Source of the DNA: CAVZLD01 sp963776055
GTDB taxonomy: Bacteria; Planctomycetota; Planctomycetia; Pirellulales; Pirellulaceae
Length of the DNA: 64,000 nucleotides
Assembly: GCA_963776055.1 (NCBI GenBank)
Contig: CAVZLD010000002.1
Coordinates: forward strand, 62,001-126,000
Direction of reading: 5' to 3'
Under the pieces are notes generated by a model. The model did not search any database. It was given only the letters and a program-made list of their open reading frames with translations, and was not told the origin of the DNA. The translations under genes and the position numbers were made by a program. Below are positions 19,172-29,751 of this stretch, piece after piece. The stretch's first letter is position 1. Every line of letters starts with the position of its first letter.

Positions 19172-19493
19172 TCGAAAACACCTTCTACGGATCGGAACTC
19201 AGAACCCTTTCGCTATTCGGCAGGAAGAGCGGGCTGACTTTGCCGTAGTTGTGGATTATTCCGGCAGAAGTGCTCTCGACCTGACAATTCACGGACGGCT
19301 ATCACCCGCTGCGACAGCATCGCCAGCAGTCTGATTGGGCTTTCTCCTGCTCAGTCGCGGCGAAAAAGCAAGGGGCCACTGACTCGGCCCGTAGAAGGGC
19401 GCGACAGGTTACCGAGCTTTCGCACTGGCAAAGCCCGGAGGCACCCAGTCCCGAAATCAAGCTGTGACAGCGTACTCGGTACCGCGACACTCG
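19172..19493. other. Intergenic region, nothing recognised
   Basis: 322 bases between gmd and the Lys-rich protein gene, both on the minus strand. It should hold the gmd promoter and the end of the downstream transcript. No convincing gene, hairpin with T-run or repeat was seen. Confidence 0.4.
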
Positions 19494-20061
19494 TTACTCT
19501 TTCGTGGTGCCGGTGACTTTCTTCGCCTTCGGTTTCACCCGTAGGTTTTTCAGAAGCCGTCTTTGTGCGGCGGTCAATACGGCTTGCAGTTGCTGATCAC
19601 AGTCTGCCTGCAGTTCGGTGATCTCCTTCTGCAAGTCCAAGATCTGTTGATCGAATCGCTGCCGGATAGCAAGCACCTCCTGCCGCTGCGAATCATCCAG
19701 GTCCAGCTTACCGAAGTAGCGAGGTAGTCGGGCCCCCGAGTTGGACCGCGCAGCAGTCACCGAGCGCGCCTTCCGCCGGGAGCGAGCCGATTTTGTTGCG
19801 GAGTCGGCAGCCCCCTTCGACCGAACTTTGGCCGGCGTTGCGGCGGACGTGCCGCGTTGACTTTCCGAGGCAGACTTCCGCGGTGACCGTTTCTTCGCCG
19901 GCGTCTTCTTGGGGGCGGGAGGTTTCTTGGAGGCATTCGTCTTCTTCGTCGCGGCCGCTGAGCTCTTGGACGAACGAATCGGCGACCGGAACAGCCTCCA
20001 GCCTGGCGTCCGGAAGAGAACTGGCACCCCACACGAGACTCAACAACAGCGACAGACACAT
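19494..20061 (-). CDS. Exported Lys/Pro/Ala-rich protein with C-terminal helical region, frame-interrupted
   Basis: The real start is the ATG at 20061, preceded by GGGAGGA at ideal spacing, followed by a signal peptide (MCLSLLLSLVWGASSLP). A frame change near 19975 leads into a long basic low-complexity part (KKPPAPKKTPAKKRSPRKS), like histone H1 tails, and then a helical C-terminus (LDDSQRQEVLAIRQRFDQQ, ITELQADCDQQLQAVLTAAQ) that resembles Spy/CpxP-type helical segments. Total about 188 residues. Without the frame correction, neither half makes sense: one has the signal peptide and ribosome site, the other the body. Function unknown; it could bind an anionic polymer in the envelope (inference). 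Confidence 0.6.
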
Positions 20062-20268
20062 GACGAATCCTCCCGTTCGGTGATCGATGGAGATCGAGAA
20101 CACGATCCATGATCGGGAGCATATCGCCGCGGCAACCGCGGGGTCCATCAAACTCTCATCGACCGCGCAACCGCTGCGGATCTCCCGCGCCCGGTGTATC
20201 GATCGGGCGCGGCAGCGGCCGGGGGGCGGCCTCCCTGCCACAACATCGAAGATGGTGGGTGGTCCGGT

Positions 20269-21639
20269 CTATCCTTCGGATGAAACCGCGGGCAGTCCCG
20301 CCAGCGCCATCGCGATTTCTTCTTCGGGATATTCGTAATCTTGCAGCTTTCCGGCGGCGTAATCCATATACGCCTGCATGTCGAAGTGACCATGGCCGCA
20401 CAGATTCATCAAAATCGAACGACTCGTGCCCTCTTCGCGGCAGCGAATGGCCTCCCGCACGGCCCCGGCCACCGCATGGTTGGCCTCGGGCGCCGGAAGA
20501 ATCCCTTCGGCCCGGGCAAACTCGACTCCCACCTGAAACGCTTCCAACTGATGCACGGACGTCGCTTCAAAGGCGTTCATCTGCAGCAGCAAGCTAACCA
20601 GGGGCGCCATTCCGTGGTAGCGCAGCCCACCCGCATGGATTCCGGGTGGAATGAACGTACTGCCAAGCGTGTGCATTTTGACGAGCGGCGTCAGGTGCGC
20701 TGTATCGCCGAAGTCGTAGGCGTAGCTTCCCTTGGTCAGACTGGGGCAGGCAGCCGGTTCGACCGCGACCACGCGAACTTGCGATTTGCCCTGCAGATTC
20801 GCTCCTAAATAGGGAAACGCGATTCCCGCAAAATTCGATCCACCGCCGGTGCAACCCACAATGATGTCGGGCTGGTCGTCCGCCAACTCGAATTGCTTCT
20901 GCGTCTCCAGTCCGATTACGGTCTGATGCAGCATCACGTGGTTCAGCACGCTTCCGAGGGCATAATTCGTATCGGCCGACTGGACCGCCACTTCCACGGC
21001 TTCGGAGATCGCGATGCCGAGTGAACCCCGGGAGTCCGGGTTTTGCGCCAGAATCGCACGCCCTGCTTCCGTCTCTTTGCTCGGGCTGGCGGTCACGTCC
21101 GCACCAAAGGTCTGCATCAGCGCCCTACGGTACGGCTTCTGATCGAAACTCACGCGCACCATGTAGACCTTGCACTCCAGTCCGAACGCAGCACAAGCGA
21201 TGGCGAGGGCCGAGCCCCATTGTCCGGCGCCGGTTTCGGTCGCGAGGCGTCGAATTCCGGCTTCTTTGTTGTAGAAGGCTTGCGCAAGGGCCGTGTTGGG
21301 TTTATGCGAACCCGCGGGACTCACGCCTTCATACTTGTAGTAGATTCGGGCGGGTGTCTGCAGCGCTTTCTCGAGGCGGCGTGCCCGGATCAGAGGCGTG
21401 GGTCGCCATTGCCGATACAGATCGCGGACCGGCTTGGGAATCTCAATCTCGCGTTCCTGGCTCATCTCCTGAGCAATCAAGGCCGGTGGAAACATAACGC
21501 CGAGATCGTCCGGTCCAATCGGTTGCCCGGTACCGGGGTGCAGAACGGGTGGGGGCGGCCCCGGCAGATCTGCCATGATGTTGTACCAATGTGTTGGAAT
21601 CGCATCTTCGGGCAACACGTACTTAATCGATTCGGGCAT
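20269..21639 (-). CDS. trpB: TrpB2-type tryptophan synthase beta chain
   Basis: 456 residues from the ATG at 21639, which gives the TrpB2 N-terminus MPESIKYVLPEDAIPTHWYN. PLP-dependent fold type II enzyme: the lysine is in GVSPAGSHKPNTA, the phosphate-binding loop is GCTGGGSNFAG, and ATETGAGQWGSA is the typical substrate loop. The longer N-terminus and PPALIAQEM segment mark the TrpB2 group rather than classic TrpB1. It makes tryptophan from serine and indole; no trpA or other trp gene is next to it, as is usual for TrpB2, which may salvage free indole. An L-serine dehydratase is 15 kb away, not linked. Confidence 0.92.
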   Translation of the reverse strand: MPESIKYVLPEDAIPTHWYNIMADLPGPPPPVLHPGTGQPIGPDDLGVMFPPALIAQEMSQEREIEIPKPVRDLYRQWRPTPLIRARRLEKALQTPARIYYKYEGVSPAGSHKPNTALAQAFYNKEAGIRRLATETGAGQWGSALAIACAAFGLECKVYMVRVSFDQKPYRRALMQTFGADVTASPSKETEAGRAILAQNPDSRGSLGIAISEAVEVAVQSADTNYALGSVLNHVMLHQTVIGLETQKQFELADDQPDIIVGCTGGGSNFAGIAFPYLGANLQGKSQVRVVAVEPAACPSLTKGSYAYDFGDTAHLTPLVKMHTLGSTFIPPGIHAGGLRYHGMAPLVSLLLQMNAFEATSVHQLEAFQVGVEFARAEGILPAPEANHAVAGAVREAIRCREEGTSRSILMNLCGHGHFDMQAYMDYAAGKLQDYEYPEEEIAMALAGLPAVSSEG

Positions 21640-21915
21640 GTCTTGACCCCCGCCTAGGAGCGTAATGAATGGCTGATCGCTGCGCGACGCACAGCCCTCG
21701 GCAACCAGCGGAAAACCGACGTGACTCGCCCCGCGGTGCTCTGCCGTGCTCGTTTGCGTCGCAGCAGGAAGGAAAACTGGAAGACCACAAATATAACAGA
21801 AGACTAGCTCGTGAGTCATCCGTGGGCTAGTCGGTCAGCACAACCGCCGATTCGGGCTAGGATCCTCCCGCAGAACCACGGCATCCCCAACCGGCGACGC
21901 ACCGATCTCGATTCT

Positions 21916-23217
21916 TTACGGCGTACCCTCCGCCTCGATCGCGACAGCGTCAAAGGCGATTTCGCCCGTGGCGCCGAACAGCCCGAGGCCGATGACTGCC
22001 AATCGGGCCGCGGCGGGAACTCGCACGGATTGACTGCGTTGCTGCCAATCGAATGTGCCCCGCCACGGTCCCAGAACGGCCTGCCCCACCGCCGCTCGAT
22101 TCTCCGCGTAAAACTCCACGAGCGCCTGAGCGTGGTGTTCGGCCGCGGGCCCCGGCTCGATCTCATGTCCTTCGACGGACAACCGAACGCGCAGTTGCCG
22201 AACGCTTCGACCATCGACACCAAAGGCCTGCAAGGCATGGGCACTCCGGCCCGGGATCTCATTGCGAAAGCGCAAGACATGCTGCCCCTGCGGTGCTCGT
22301 TCGTCCGGAGTCACACGGCCTTCTCGGACGTAATACCATCCGGCCGGATGCTCCGAATCCTCAAGGGGCGTCTCGAAACTCCCGTGAACCAACTCCGGCT
22401 GCAATAGGTCGGGGAAAACCTGTCGATCCGACTCTGCTTTTCCCGTCATCGGAACGAAAAAGGTCTCCTGTAGTGGCTCGCGCTGCAACTGTTGGTTCAC
22501 TTTTCGAAACCGACAGAGCGTCTGCTGGAACCGTTCCCCTACCGGAATTACCATCTGCCCTCCTTCGGCCAACTGCTCGACGAGCACCGGTGGCACATTT
22601 TCCGGAGAGCACGTTACGATGATCTTGTCGAACGGAGCGTATTCGGGCCATCCGGCGAACCCATCGCCGATTCGTGCGTGGATGTTCGAGTACCCCAATC
22701 GCTGTAACGTCGCAGCAGCTCGAACTCCCAAGGGACGCACGATCTCGATCGTGTACACGTCCTGGACCAACGGGCTGAGCACTGCCGCCTGATAACCGCT
22801 GCCGGTGCCGATCTCGAGTACACGATCGCTTGGCTGCGGATCGATCGCTTCTGTCATGAACGCGACGACATAGGGTGGCGAAATCGTCTGGCCAAATCCG
22901 ATCGGAACTGCCATATCAAAGTACGCCAGCCGCCGTCGCTCTCGCGCAAGAAACTCATGACGCGGCGTATTCTGCAACGCCTGTAAAACTCCCGGATGTC
23001 GGATCCCCTCACCCGCCACGTACTTTTCGACCATTGTCCGGCGCAGGGTCAGGTACGGATCGGGCCCTTGTGCCGCCAATGGAATTCCCACGACCCATAG
23101 CAGCACGGCGCTGATCGGTCCCATGCAGGGGATCCTCCAGGGAATCAAGTGACCCCGGTGCGCCGCGTGGCGCACGGCGGCGAAAGGTATTCTTGCCATA
23201 CCGTGCTTCCGTTTCAT
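21916..23217 (-). CDS. pcm: Exported protein-L-isoaspartate O-methyltransferase with C-terminal extension
   Basis: 433 residues from the ATG at 23217, which overlaps the stop of the upstream PQQ gene (ATGA). Residues 20-50 contain a hydrophobic export segment (PISAVLLWVVGIPLAAQG). The PCMT domain follows: AYFDMAVPIGFGQTISPPYV, the SAM motif VLEIGTGSGYQAAVLSPL and FDKIIVTCSPENVPPVLVEQL. It would methylate isoaspartyl residues of aged proteins. The last about 160 residues (after FVPMTGKAES) look like a beta-rich carbohydrate-binding-type domain (HGSFETPLEDSEHPAGWYY). Ordinary Pcm is about 210 residues, cytoplasmic and without this domain. Coupling to a secreted propeller supports an extracytoplasmic location. 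Confidence 0.85.
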   Translation of the reverse strand: MKRKHGMARIPFAAVRHAAHRGHLIPWRIPCMGPISAVLLWVVGIPLAAQGPDPYLTLRRTMVEKYVAGEGIRHPGVLQALQNTPRHEFLARERRRLAYFDMAVPIGFGQTISPPYVVAFMTEAIDPQPSDRVLEIGTGSGYQAAVLSPLVQDVYTIEIVRPLGVRAAATLQRLGYSNIHARIGDGFAGWPEYAPFDKIIVTCSPENVPPVLVEQLAEGGQMVIPVGERFQQTLCRFRKVNQQLQREPLQETFFVPMTGKAESDRQVFPDLLQPELVHGSFETPLEDSEHPAGWYYVREGRVTPDERAPQGQHVLRFRNEIPGRSAHALQAFGVDGRSVRQLRVRLSVEGHEIEPGPAAEHHAQALVEFYAENRAAVGQAVLGPWRGTFDWQQRSQSVRVPAAARLAVIGLGLFGATGEIAFDAVAIEAEGTP

Positions 23218-24539
23218 TCGGCAGTCGCCGCCAGTGACAGGCAGATGATCTCTTTGTCGTTTCGCGCAAACACCTTGCGATGTGCCAGCGCCGGATGACT
23301 CCACACCACCGATCGCCCCATCGCGTCTCCGGTCGGTTCCAGGATCTTGGCTCGTGCCTGCTCCTCATAACCCGCCGGTGATAGCGTCGCGATCACCAGC
23401 TCGCCGGAATCCGTAAACAACAGGTATCGATCACCGTTCTTGACGAGGAACACATTTCCCGAGTGGACCCGGCGTTTTTCTGGCATCAACTCATAGTTCG
23501 ACCAGGCGCGCGTGCCGTCGCGCAGACGCACACAGCAGAGCTGTCCCTGCCGGTCCACTCCGTAAAGATGCTCCCCGTCCATGATGGGCGTGCTATGAAC
23601 CGGATCGATGCCCGTGTCCGCATCGCCATACCACCGTACGCTTGCGGCCGGACTGCCTTTCGACAGCGAGAGCAGCATCGACTTATTGACGATTCCTCCC
23701 ACGAAAACTTGGTGATTGACCATCTGAGGCGTCACGATCGACATCCCGTAATTCGGATCGAGGCGTTCTGACCAGTAGACGTCACCCGTTTCCGGATTCA
23801 AGGCATTCAAGTCGGTTCCATGCCAGATCAGCAATTGGCGCACTCCGCCGGCTTCGATGATCTGGGGCGAGGAGTACCCGGTTTCCTGCGCGTGAAGCGA
23901 CTTCCAGACCACTTCCCCGGTTCGTTTGTCGAAGGCCACCGCCAGCGCGTCCGGCCCGCCAACGATGCAAATCAACCGATCGCCGTCGACGAGCGGATGC
24001 CCCGCGAATCCCCAGATCGGTGTTTTCGCCCCCAAGTCACGCGGAAAGCTCTTGGACCAGACCAACTTGCCTCCAGCCACTTCCAGACAACGCAGGTCCC
24101 CTTCGGCCCCCAACGTATAAACTCGATCTTCATCCACGGTCGGCGTGCACCGCGGACCGGCAGGATAGGAGATGTTGTAAGAGCAATCGTACTCGTGTTT
24201 CCACAGCAGCTTGCCGCTGTCCGCGTCCAAGCACAGAACCCGCTCGGTTCCCTCCAACTCGTTTCGCTTATCGGGGCTCGGTGTTTGGTCACCCGTCGTC
24301 ACATAATCCGTGACGAAAACGCGTTGCCCCGCGACGGCCGGTCCCGCGTAGCCACCGGAAATCGGAGTGCGCCACAGCACTTTCGGCCCATCCGACGGGA
24401 ATTCGCGCAGAAGATCCGTCTCCCGCCAGTGGCCGTCGCGTTGCGGCCCCAGCCATTGCGGCCATTCGTCTGCCGCGGCAGCGGTTCCAATCCAGAGCAT
24501 GAGAAGCCCCGCCATTACGTTGTACTTTTCTCGTTGCAT
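23214..24539 (-). CDS. Secreted PQQ-like beta-propeller protein
   Basis: 441 residues from the ATG at 24539, preceded by GGGGTGAG. A signal peptide (VMAGLLMLWIGTAAAA) leads into DEWPQWLGPQRDGHW, the N-terminal signature of planctomycete PQQ-like propellers. Blades such as VLCLDADSGKLLWKHEY, AVAFDKRTGEVVWKSL and LNALNPETGDVYWSE are evident. No catalytic site is recognised. It is first in a two-gene unit with the exported isoaspartate methyltransferase and is a paralogue, not a near copy, of the propeller at 3.2-4.5 kb. Confidence 0.87.
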   Translation of the reverse strand: MQREKYNVMAGLLMLWIGTAAAADEWPQWLGPQRDGHWRETDLLREFPSDGPKVLWRTPISGGYAGPAVAGQRVFVTDYVTTGDQTPSPDKRNELEGTERVLCLDADSGKLLWKHEYDCSYNISYPAGPRCTPTVDEDRVYTLGAEGDLRCLEVAGGKLVWSKSFPRDLGAKTPIWGFAGHPLVDGDRLICIVGGPDALAVAFDKRTGEVVWKSLHAQETGYSSPQIIEAGGVRQLLIWHGTDLNALNPETGDVYWSERLDPNYGMSIVTPQMVNHQVFVGGIVNKSMLLSLSKGSPAASVRWYGDADTGIDPVHSTPIMDGEHLYGVDRQGQLCCVRLRDGTRAWSNYELMPEKRRVHSGNVFLVKNGDRYLLFTDSGELVIATLSPAGYEEQARAKILEPTGDAMGRSVVWSHPALAHRKVFARNDKEIICLSLAATAE

Positions 24540-24869
24540 CCGTCTCACCCCGATTCACACGTTGTTGCCGAGTTGGTCGGTTGTCCGCACAATGGTACCA
24601 ATCCACTTCAGGGTAACGAAGCCGATCCGACAATGCCACTTGAACGGCATTCAAAAACCTTCCTCCGGATCTGTTTCGGCCCGATCCACGCGGGAGCGGC
24701 CCGGAGGGAAGCGGGCATTTCGGCCTCCGGACGGATATCCCGGCGAGGTCGGATGCTGGACTTGCCCCATGGATCGGCAGTTTTTGCTTGAGAGGGAAGG
24801 GAGACGAGGGAGATTCCTTTTGGTGCCATGCGTCCGCAAAGCCATTCGACCGACAGCAGGATCTCCGCA
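24540..24869. other. Intergenic region between divergent genes
   Basis: 330 bases between the PQQ gene (minus) and hrpA (plus). Promoters for both are expected; no gene, RNA or hairpin could be supported. Confidence 0.4.
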
Positions 24870-27800
24870 ATGAACCCGTTGCAGCAACTCGAAAGGCGAC
24901 TGGAATCGGCGTTGATGCGAGATCGCCGCCGGCTGCAGCACCGCTTACGTTCGCTGCGACGAAGTCAACCGGGCGAGCGATTTGAGCAGCAATGCGATCA
25001 GCTGCGCGCGGCCATCGACGAATCCGCGCAGATTCGACAGCGGCGGGCTGACGAGTTACCCCGCCCCCGGTTTCAACAACCGTTGCCGATTCTGGAAAAG
25101 CGAACGGAGATCGCGACCGAGCTGCTCCGACGCCAGACGATTGTTGTCGCCGGCGAAACCGGTTCCGGCAAGTCGACGCAACTACCACAAATCGCATTGG
25201 CGGCAGGCTTTGGCGTGGAAGGCATGATTGGCCACACCCAGCCGCGGCGAATTGCGGCGCAGGCCATCGCCGCCCGCCTCGCGGAGGAACTGCAGGCTCC
25301 GCTGGGACAGCAGGTCGGCTACAAGATCCGTTTCACCGACCGCACAAATCCGCGGACCTACGTGAAGCTGATGACCGACGGGATCCTCTTGGCGGAAACG
25401 CAATCCGACCGGTTCCTGGACCAGTATCAGCTCATCATTCTGGACGAAGCCCACGAACGATCCCTGAACATTGATTTCCTGATTGGCTATTTGAAGCAAC
25501 TCCTGCCGCGACGGCCCGATCTGCAGCTGATTATCACATCGGCGACGATCGATGCGCAACGATTCAGCGAGCATTTTTCCGACGCGGAAGGCCCGGCGCC
25601 GATCATCGCGGTATCGGGGCGCACCTATCCGGTCGAGGTCCGCTATCGTTCGGCGGACGAAGCGGAAGACGAAGACGTCTCCCCCACAGACGCGATTGTC
25701 CAGGCGGTTCAGGAAGTCGCACGGGAGGGGCGCGGCGATATCCTCGTCTTCCTGCCAACCGAACGAGAAATCCGCGAAACGGCACAACGGCTGCGCGGCG
25801 AGCAGTTTCCCGGAGACGGACCCCGGGAAACCGAGATCCTGCCGTTGTACGCGCGTCTGTCCGCTCGAGAACAGAGTCGCATCTTCCAAACCGGTGACTA
25901 CCGCCGGATCGTGCTGGCCACCAACGTGGCGGAATCTTCCCTGACCGTGCCGAATATTCACTACGTCATCGACACGGGTACGGCGCGGATCAGCCGATAT
26001 GCTCCACGGTCCAAAGTCCAACGCTTACCGATCGAAGCGATCTCCCGGGCCTCGGCCGATCAACGCACAGGGCGATGCGGACGAATTGCGCCGGGAATCT
26101 GCATCCGGTTGTACAGTGAAGACGACTATCTGCGGCGCGATGCTTACACAACCCCGGAAATCCGCCGCACCAACCTGGCATCCGTCATCCTCCAAGCGAA
26201 GGCGCTGCAACTGGGGGATGTAGCCGAAATTCCATTTCTGGATCCGCCACACCGTGAAGCGCTCCGCGACGGCTACAAAACGCTTTTTGAAATCGGCGCG
26301 GTCGATGACCGACGGGAACTGACGCCGATCGGGCGTCAATTATCCCGAATGCCGGTCGATCCGCGGATCGGGCGGATGATCGTTTCCGCACAAGACGGGG
26401 GTTGTTTGCACGAGATCCTGATCATTGCATCCGCGCTGGAGATCCAGGACCCGCGCGAACGCCCACATGACAAGCAACAACAGGCAGACGCACGACATCA
26501 ACCCTTTCTCGATCCCGCTTCGGACTTCCTCAGCTATTTGAAGCTCTGGGACTTCTACCATCACCTGCGGCAGACGGTTTCCCGCAGTCAACTGCGAAAG
26601 GCATGCCAATACAACTTCCTCTCGTACAACCGCATGCGGGAATGGACGGAAATTCACCGGCAATTGCTGGAACTCGTGCCGCAACCCTCGGCCCGCCCTG
26701 TCGCGCCCCGCACGACAACTCCGCGAATCCCAAACACCGGTCACGCCGGAAGGGGCGTATCACCAATCGATCCGCGGCGACGGCGTCCTCCGACGGGGAC
26801 GATGTGAGCCACGGTCGTGTGGTGGCAGTCCATCGCGCTCTGCTTTCCGGCCTGCTATCCGGCGTGGCCTACCGAGCGACCGAGCGGGAGTACACGGGAG
26901 CGGGTGGCCTGCAGTTGCTGCTTTGGCCCGGGTCCGGTCTGCGCAGTTCCCGCCCGAAGTGGATTGTGGCCGCTGAACTGGTCGAAACATCCCAGCGGTA
27001 CGCTCGGACGGCCGCTCGCATCCAGCCGGAATGGATTGAGCCGCTGGCGACCCACCTGGTTCGACGAAGCTATAGCGATCCGCGCTGGCATCGCAAACGG
27101 GTGCGCGTGATGGCGTGGGAGAAGGTCACACTGATGGGCATGCCGATCGTCGTGCGGCGACCGGTTCGCTATCGGCCGATCGACCCGGTCGCTTCCCGAC
27201 AGCTCTTCATCCAGGACGCACTGGTCCAGCAGCAATTGGAGACGCGCGAACCGTTTTTCGAGCACAATCGCCGCGTGCGCGAAGAACTGGCGGAATGGGC
27301 CGCCAGGACACGACGCCGCGAGTACCTATTGGACGACTACACGATCTACGCGTTCTATGATCAACGACTTCCCGAAGACGTCTGCGACTGGAGCGACCTG
27401 CGGCGTTGGCTCCAGAAGTCGGGCCCTGCGGCTACTGAGGCATTGCAGATGTCTCGAGAAGATCTGGTAGTCGATTCTTCCCATCCGGACTCGACACACG
27501 ATTTCCCCGAACAACTGCAAGTGGGTTCGCTCGCCTTACCGGTCCGTTATCACTTCGAACACGGATCGGAGGACGACGGCGTAACCGTGATAGTACCGGC
27601 ACAGGCCCTGGGTCAACTGTCCTCCGAAAGGCTGGGGTGGCTTGTGCCCGGCTTGTTGGAAGAAAAAGTGATTGCCCTGATCCGCTCCTTACCCAAGACT
27701 CTGCGGCGCAATTTCGTGCCCGTCCCCGACACAGCACAGCGCGTCGTTCCCCAGTTGAACTTTGGCAAAGGTTCGCTGCTCGGATCGCTCGCTGCCATCC

Positions 27801-28879
27801 TCGGCCGAATCGCCGAAGAACGCATCGCAGCAGACGACTTTGATCTGACGAAGCTGCCCGAACACCTGCAGATCAATGTGCGAGTCGTCGATGACGAGGG
27901 AAAGGACGTCCAGAAGGGTCGCAACCTCACCACACTCCGCTCGGAAATCTCCGAAGTCCGAAGTCAGGCCGAAGAAGACACGCAGGGAATCTCGGAGGAT
28001 ACTTGGACGCGCAGCGGTGCCGTGAAATGGGATTTTGACAGTCTGCCCACGGCGGTCTCGATTCAGCGTGGCGGTGTCAGCATGATGGCATATCCGGCAC
28101 TGGTGGACGAGTCAACGGCGGTAGGGTTGCGGCTGTTCAGCTCAGAACCGTTTGCCAATCACCAACATCGCCAAGGTCTCTTGCGGCTTTATGCGGTCGC
28201 AACACGCAAGTCTTTGCGCGCGCAGGTGCGCTGGCTGCCGCAGTGGGATGAGACGTGCGTCTGGGCTGCGCACATTGTGAAACCCGACCAACTGAAAGCG
28301 CAGTTGCAGGACCTGATCGCCGCACGCGCCTTCCTACGACAGGATCCACTCCCGCGGACGCCCGCGATGTACGAAGCTCGTTTGGCCGATGCCGTCGAAC
28401 GCATCGCCGTCGCCACGCAAGAGATCTCACCGCTGATTCCTCGCTTGTTCCAGGCCTATCAACAGGCCCGTTTGGCGACCGAATCTCTCACGGCCAAGCG
28501 ATGGACAGCAGCCCGCCAGGATATCCAGCAGCAACTCGACCGACTCCTGGCAGACGGTTTCCTGTCACAAACTCCGTGGGAGTGGTTGCAGCAGTTCCCA
28601 CGATTCTTGCATGCTATCCAACAACGCGCCGAAAAGCTGGCCCACGGAGGAGAAGCCCGCGACCAAGAGGGACTTCGACAGGTCGCAAACTGCCAAGAAC
28701 AGTACGCAACGCAGCGGATCAAGAACGAACAGATGGAAGAATGGGACCCGATGCTGGAACAATATCGCTGGATGATCGAGGAATTCCGCGTATCATGGTT
28801 CGCGCAGTCGCTGGGCACTTCGCTCAAGATTTCGCCGCAGCGGCTGGATGCCCACTGGGCCAAAATCTGTCGGCCGTGA
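24870..28879 (+). CDS. hrpA: ATP-dependent RNA helicase HrpA (DEAH), frame-interrupted
   Basis: Read through one frame change between about 26690 and 26800, the locus encodes about 1335 residues, matching HrpA (about 1300 in E. coli). Start ATG at 24870 gives MNPLQQLERRLESALMRDRR. Motifs: Walker A GETGSGKSTQLPQ, HTQPRRIAAQ, the DEAH box ILDEAHERSLN, TSATID, VLATNVAESSLTVP and QRTGRCGR. The first frame ends in the linker after NRMREWTEIHRQLLELV. The second supplies the HrpA-specific half: HRALLSGLLSGV, EYTGAGGLQLLLWPGSGL, KWIVAAELVET, and a long C-terminal domain. HrpA unwinds RNA and, in E. coli, rescues stalled ribosomes. The next gene follows 79 bases later. Confidence 0.9.
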
Positions 28880-28958
28880 TCGCAGGTGCAGCTTGGCTGG
28901 CGATTCCATCCTGCGCACCTCTCGTTGACTCTCAATCCTCTCATGGAGAAACACCGGA

Positions 28959-29747
28959 ATGTCGGATCTCGCAGAAGTACTTTCTGTCGCACAAACGGCT
29001 GCCCGATCGGCCGCGAAGATTTTGCTGCACCACTTTGGTCGCGTCGAAGTCCACCACAAACAGGCGTCGCACAACCTGGTCACGACCGCCGACGTCGAAT
29101 CGGAGCAGGAAATCTCGCGAATCATCGAAGATCGGTTTCCCGAACACTCGATGCTGCGCGAAGAGGCCGGATCGACCGGCGGTGCCAATGCGGAACATCT
29201 GTGGATCATCGACCCGCTCGATGCGACAAACAATTACGCCCACGGGATCCCGCATTTCTGCATCTCGATTGGCTACGCCCATCGAGGTCAGCGGCAAGCG
29301 GGCGTGGTCTATGACCCGATTCGCGACGAGATGTTCACCGCCCGACTCGGGGGCGGAGCTTTTCTGAACGACCGTCCCATTCGCGTTTCGCAGCCGGTCG
29401 ATCTGACCGAATGCATCATCGCCACAGGTTTCTATTATGAGCGTGGCGAGGTGATGCGGCGCACGCTGGATGCGCTGCGCGCGCTTTTTCATCAGAACAT
29501 CCGAGGCATGCGGCGGATGGGGGCCGCCGGCCTGGACCTCAGTTGGGTCGCCTGCGGCCGCTTCCAGGCCTTCTTTGAATACCGCCTCGCCCCCTGGGAC
29601 TACGCCGCCGGCTCCTTGATTGTCGAAGAAGCGGGAGGTCGCAGCAGCAACCGCGGTGGACAACCGTTGACGCTCGATTCCGGCAGCGTGATTGTGGCGG
29701 GCCCGACCGTTTTTTCGGCGGTGCAGCAGGTGGTCGCCTGGCCCTGA
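28959..29747 (+). CDS. Inositol monophosphatase family protein
   Basis: 262 residues, full length for the IMPase/SuhB/CysQ family of Mg2+-dependent sugar-phosphate phosphatases. Metal-binding motifs are visible: REEAG near residue 69 (an E in place of the commoner SEE order), WIIDPLDATNNYAHGIPHF (DPxDxT) near 83-101 and APWDYAAGSLIVEEAGG (WDxAAG) near 210-226. All catalytic carboxylates are present. Substrate could be myo-inositol-1-phosphate, fructose-1,6-bisphosphate or another phosphate; not decidable here. It ends 4 bases before the convergent lactonase gene. Confidence 0.9.
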   Translation: MSDLAEVLSVAQTAARSAAKILLHHFGRVEVHHKQASHNLVTTADVESEQEISRIIEDRFPEHSMLREEAGSTGGANAEHLWIIDPLDATNNYAHGIPHFCISIGYAHRGQRQAGVVYDPIRDEMFTARLGGGAFLNDRPIRVSQPVDLTECIIATGFYYERGEVMRRTLDALRALFHQNIRGMRRMGAAGLDLSWVACGRFQAFFEYRLAPWDYAAGSLIVEEAGGRSSNRGGQPLTLDSGSVIVAGPTVFSAVQQVVAWP

Positions 29748-29751
29748 TGGC

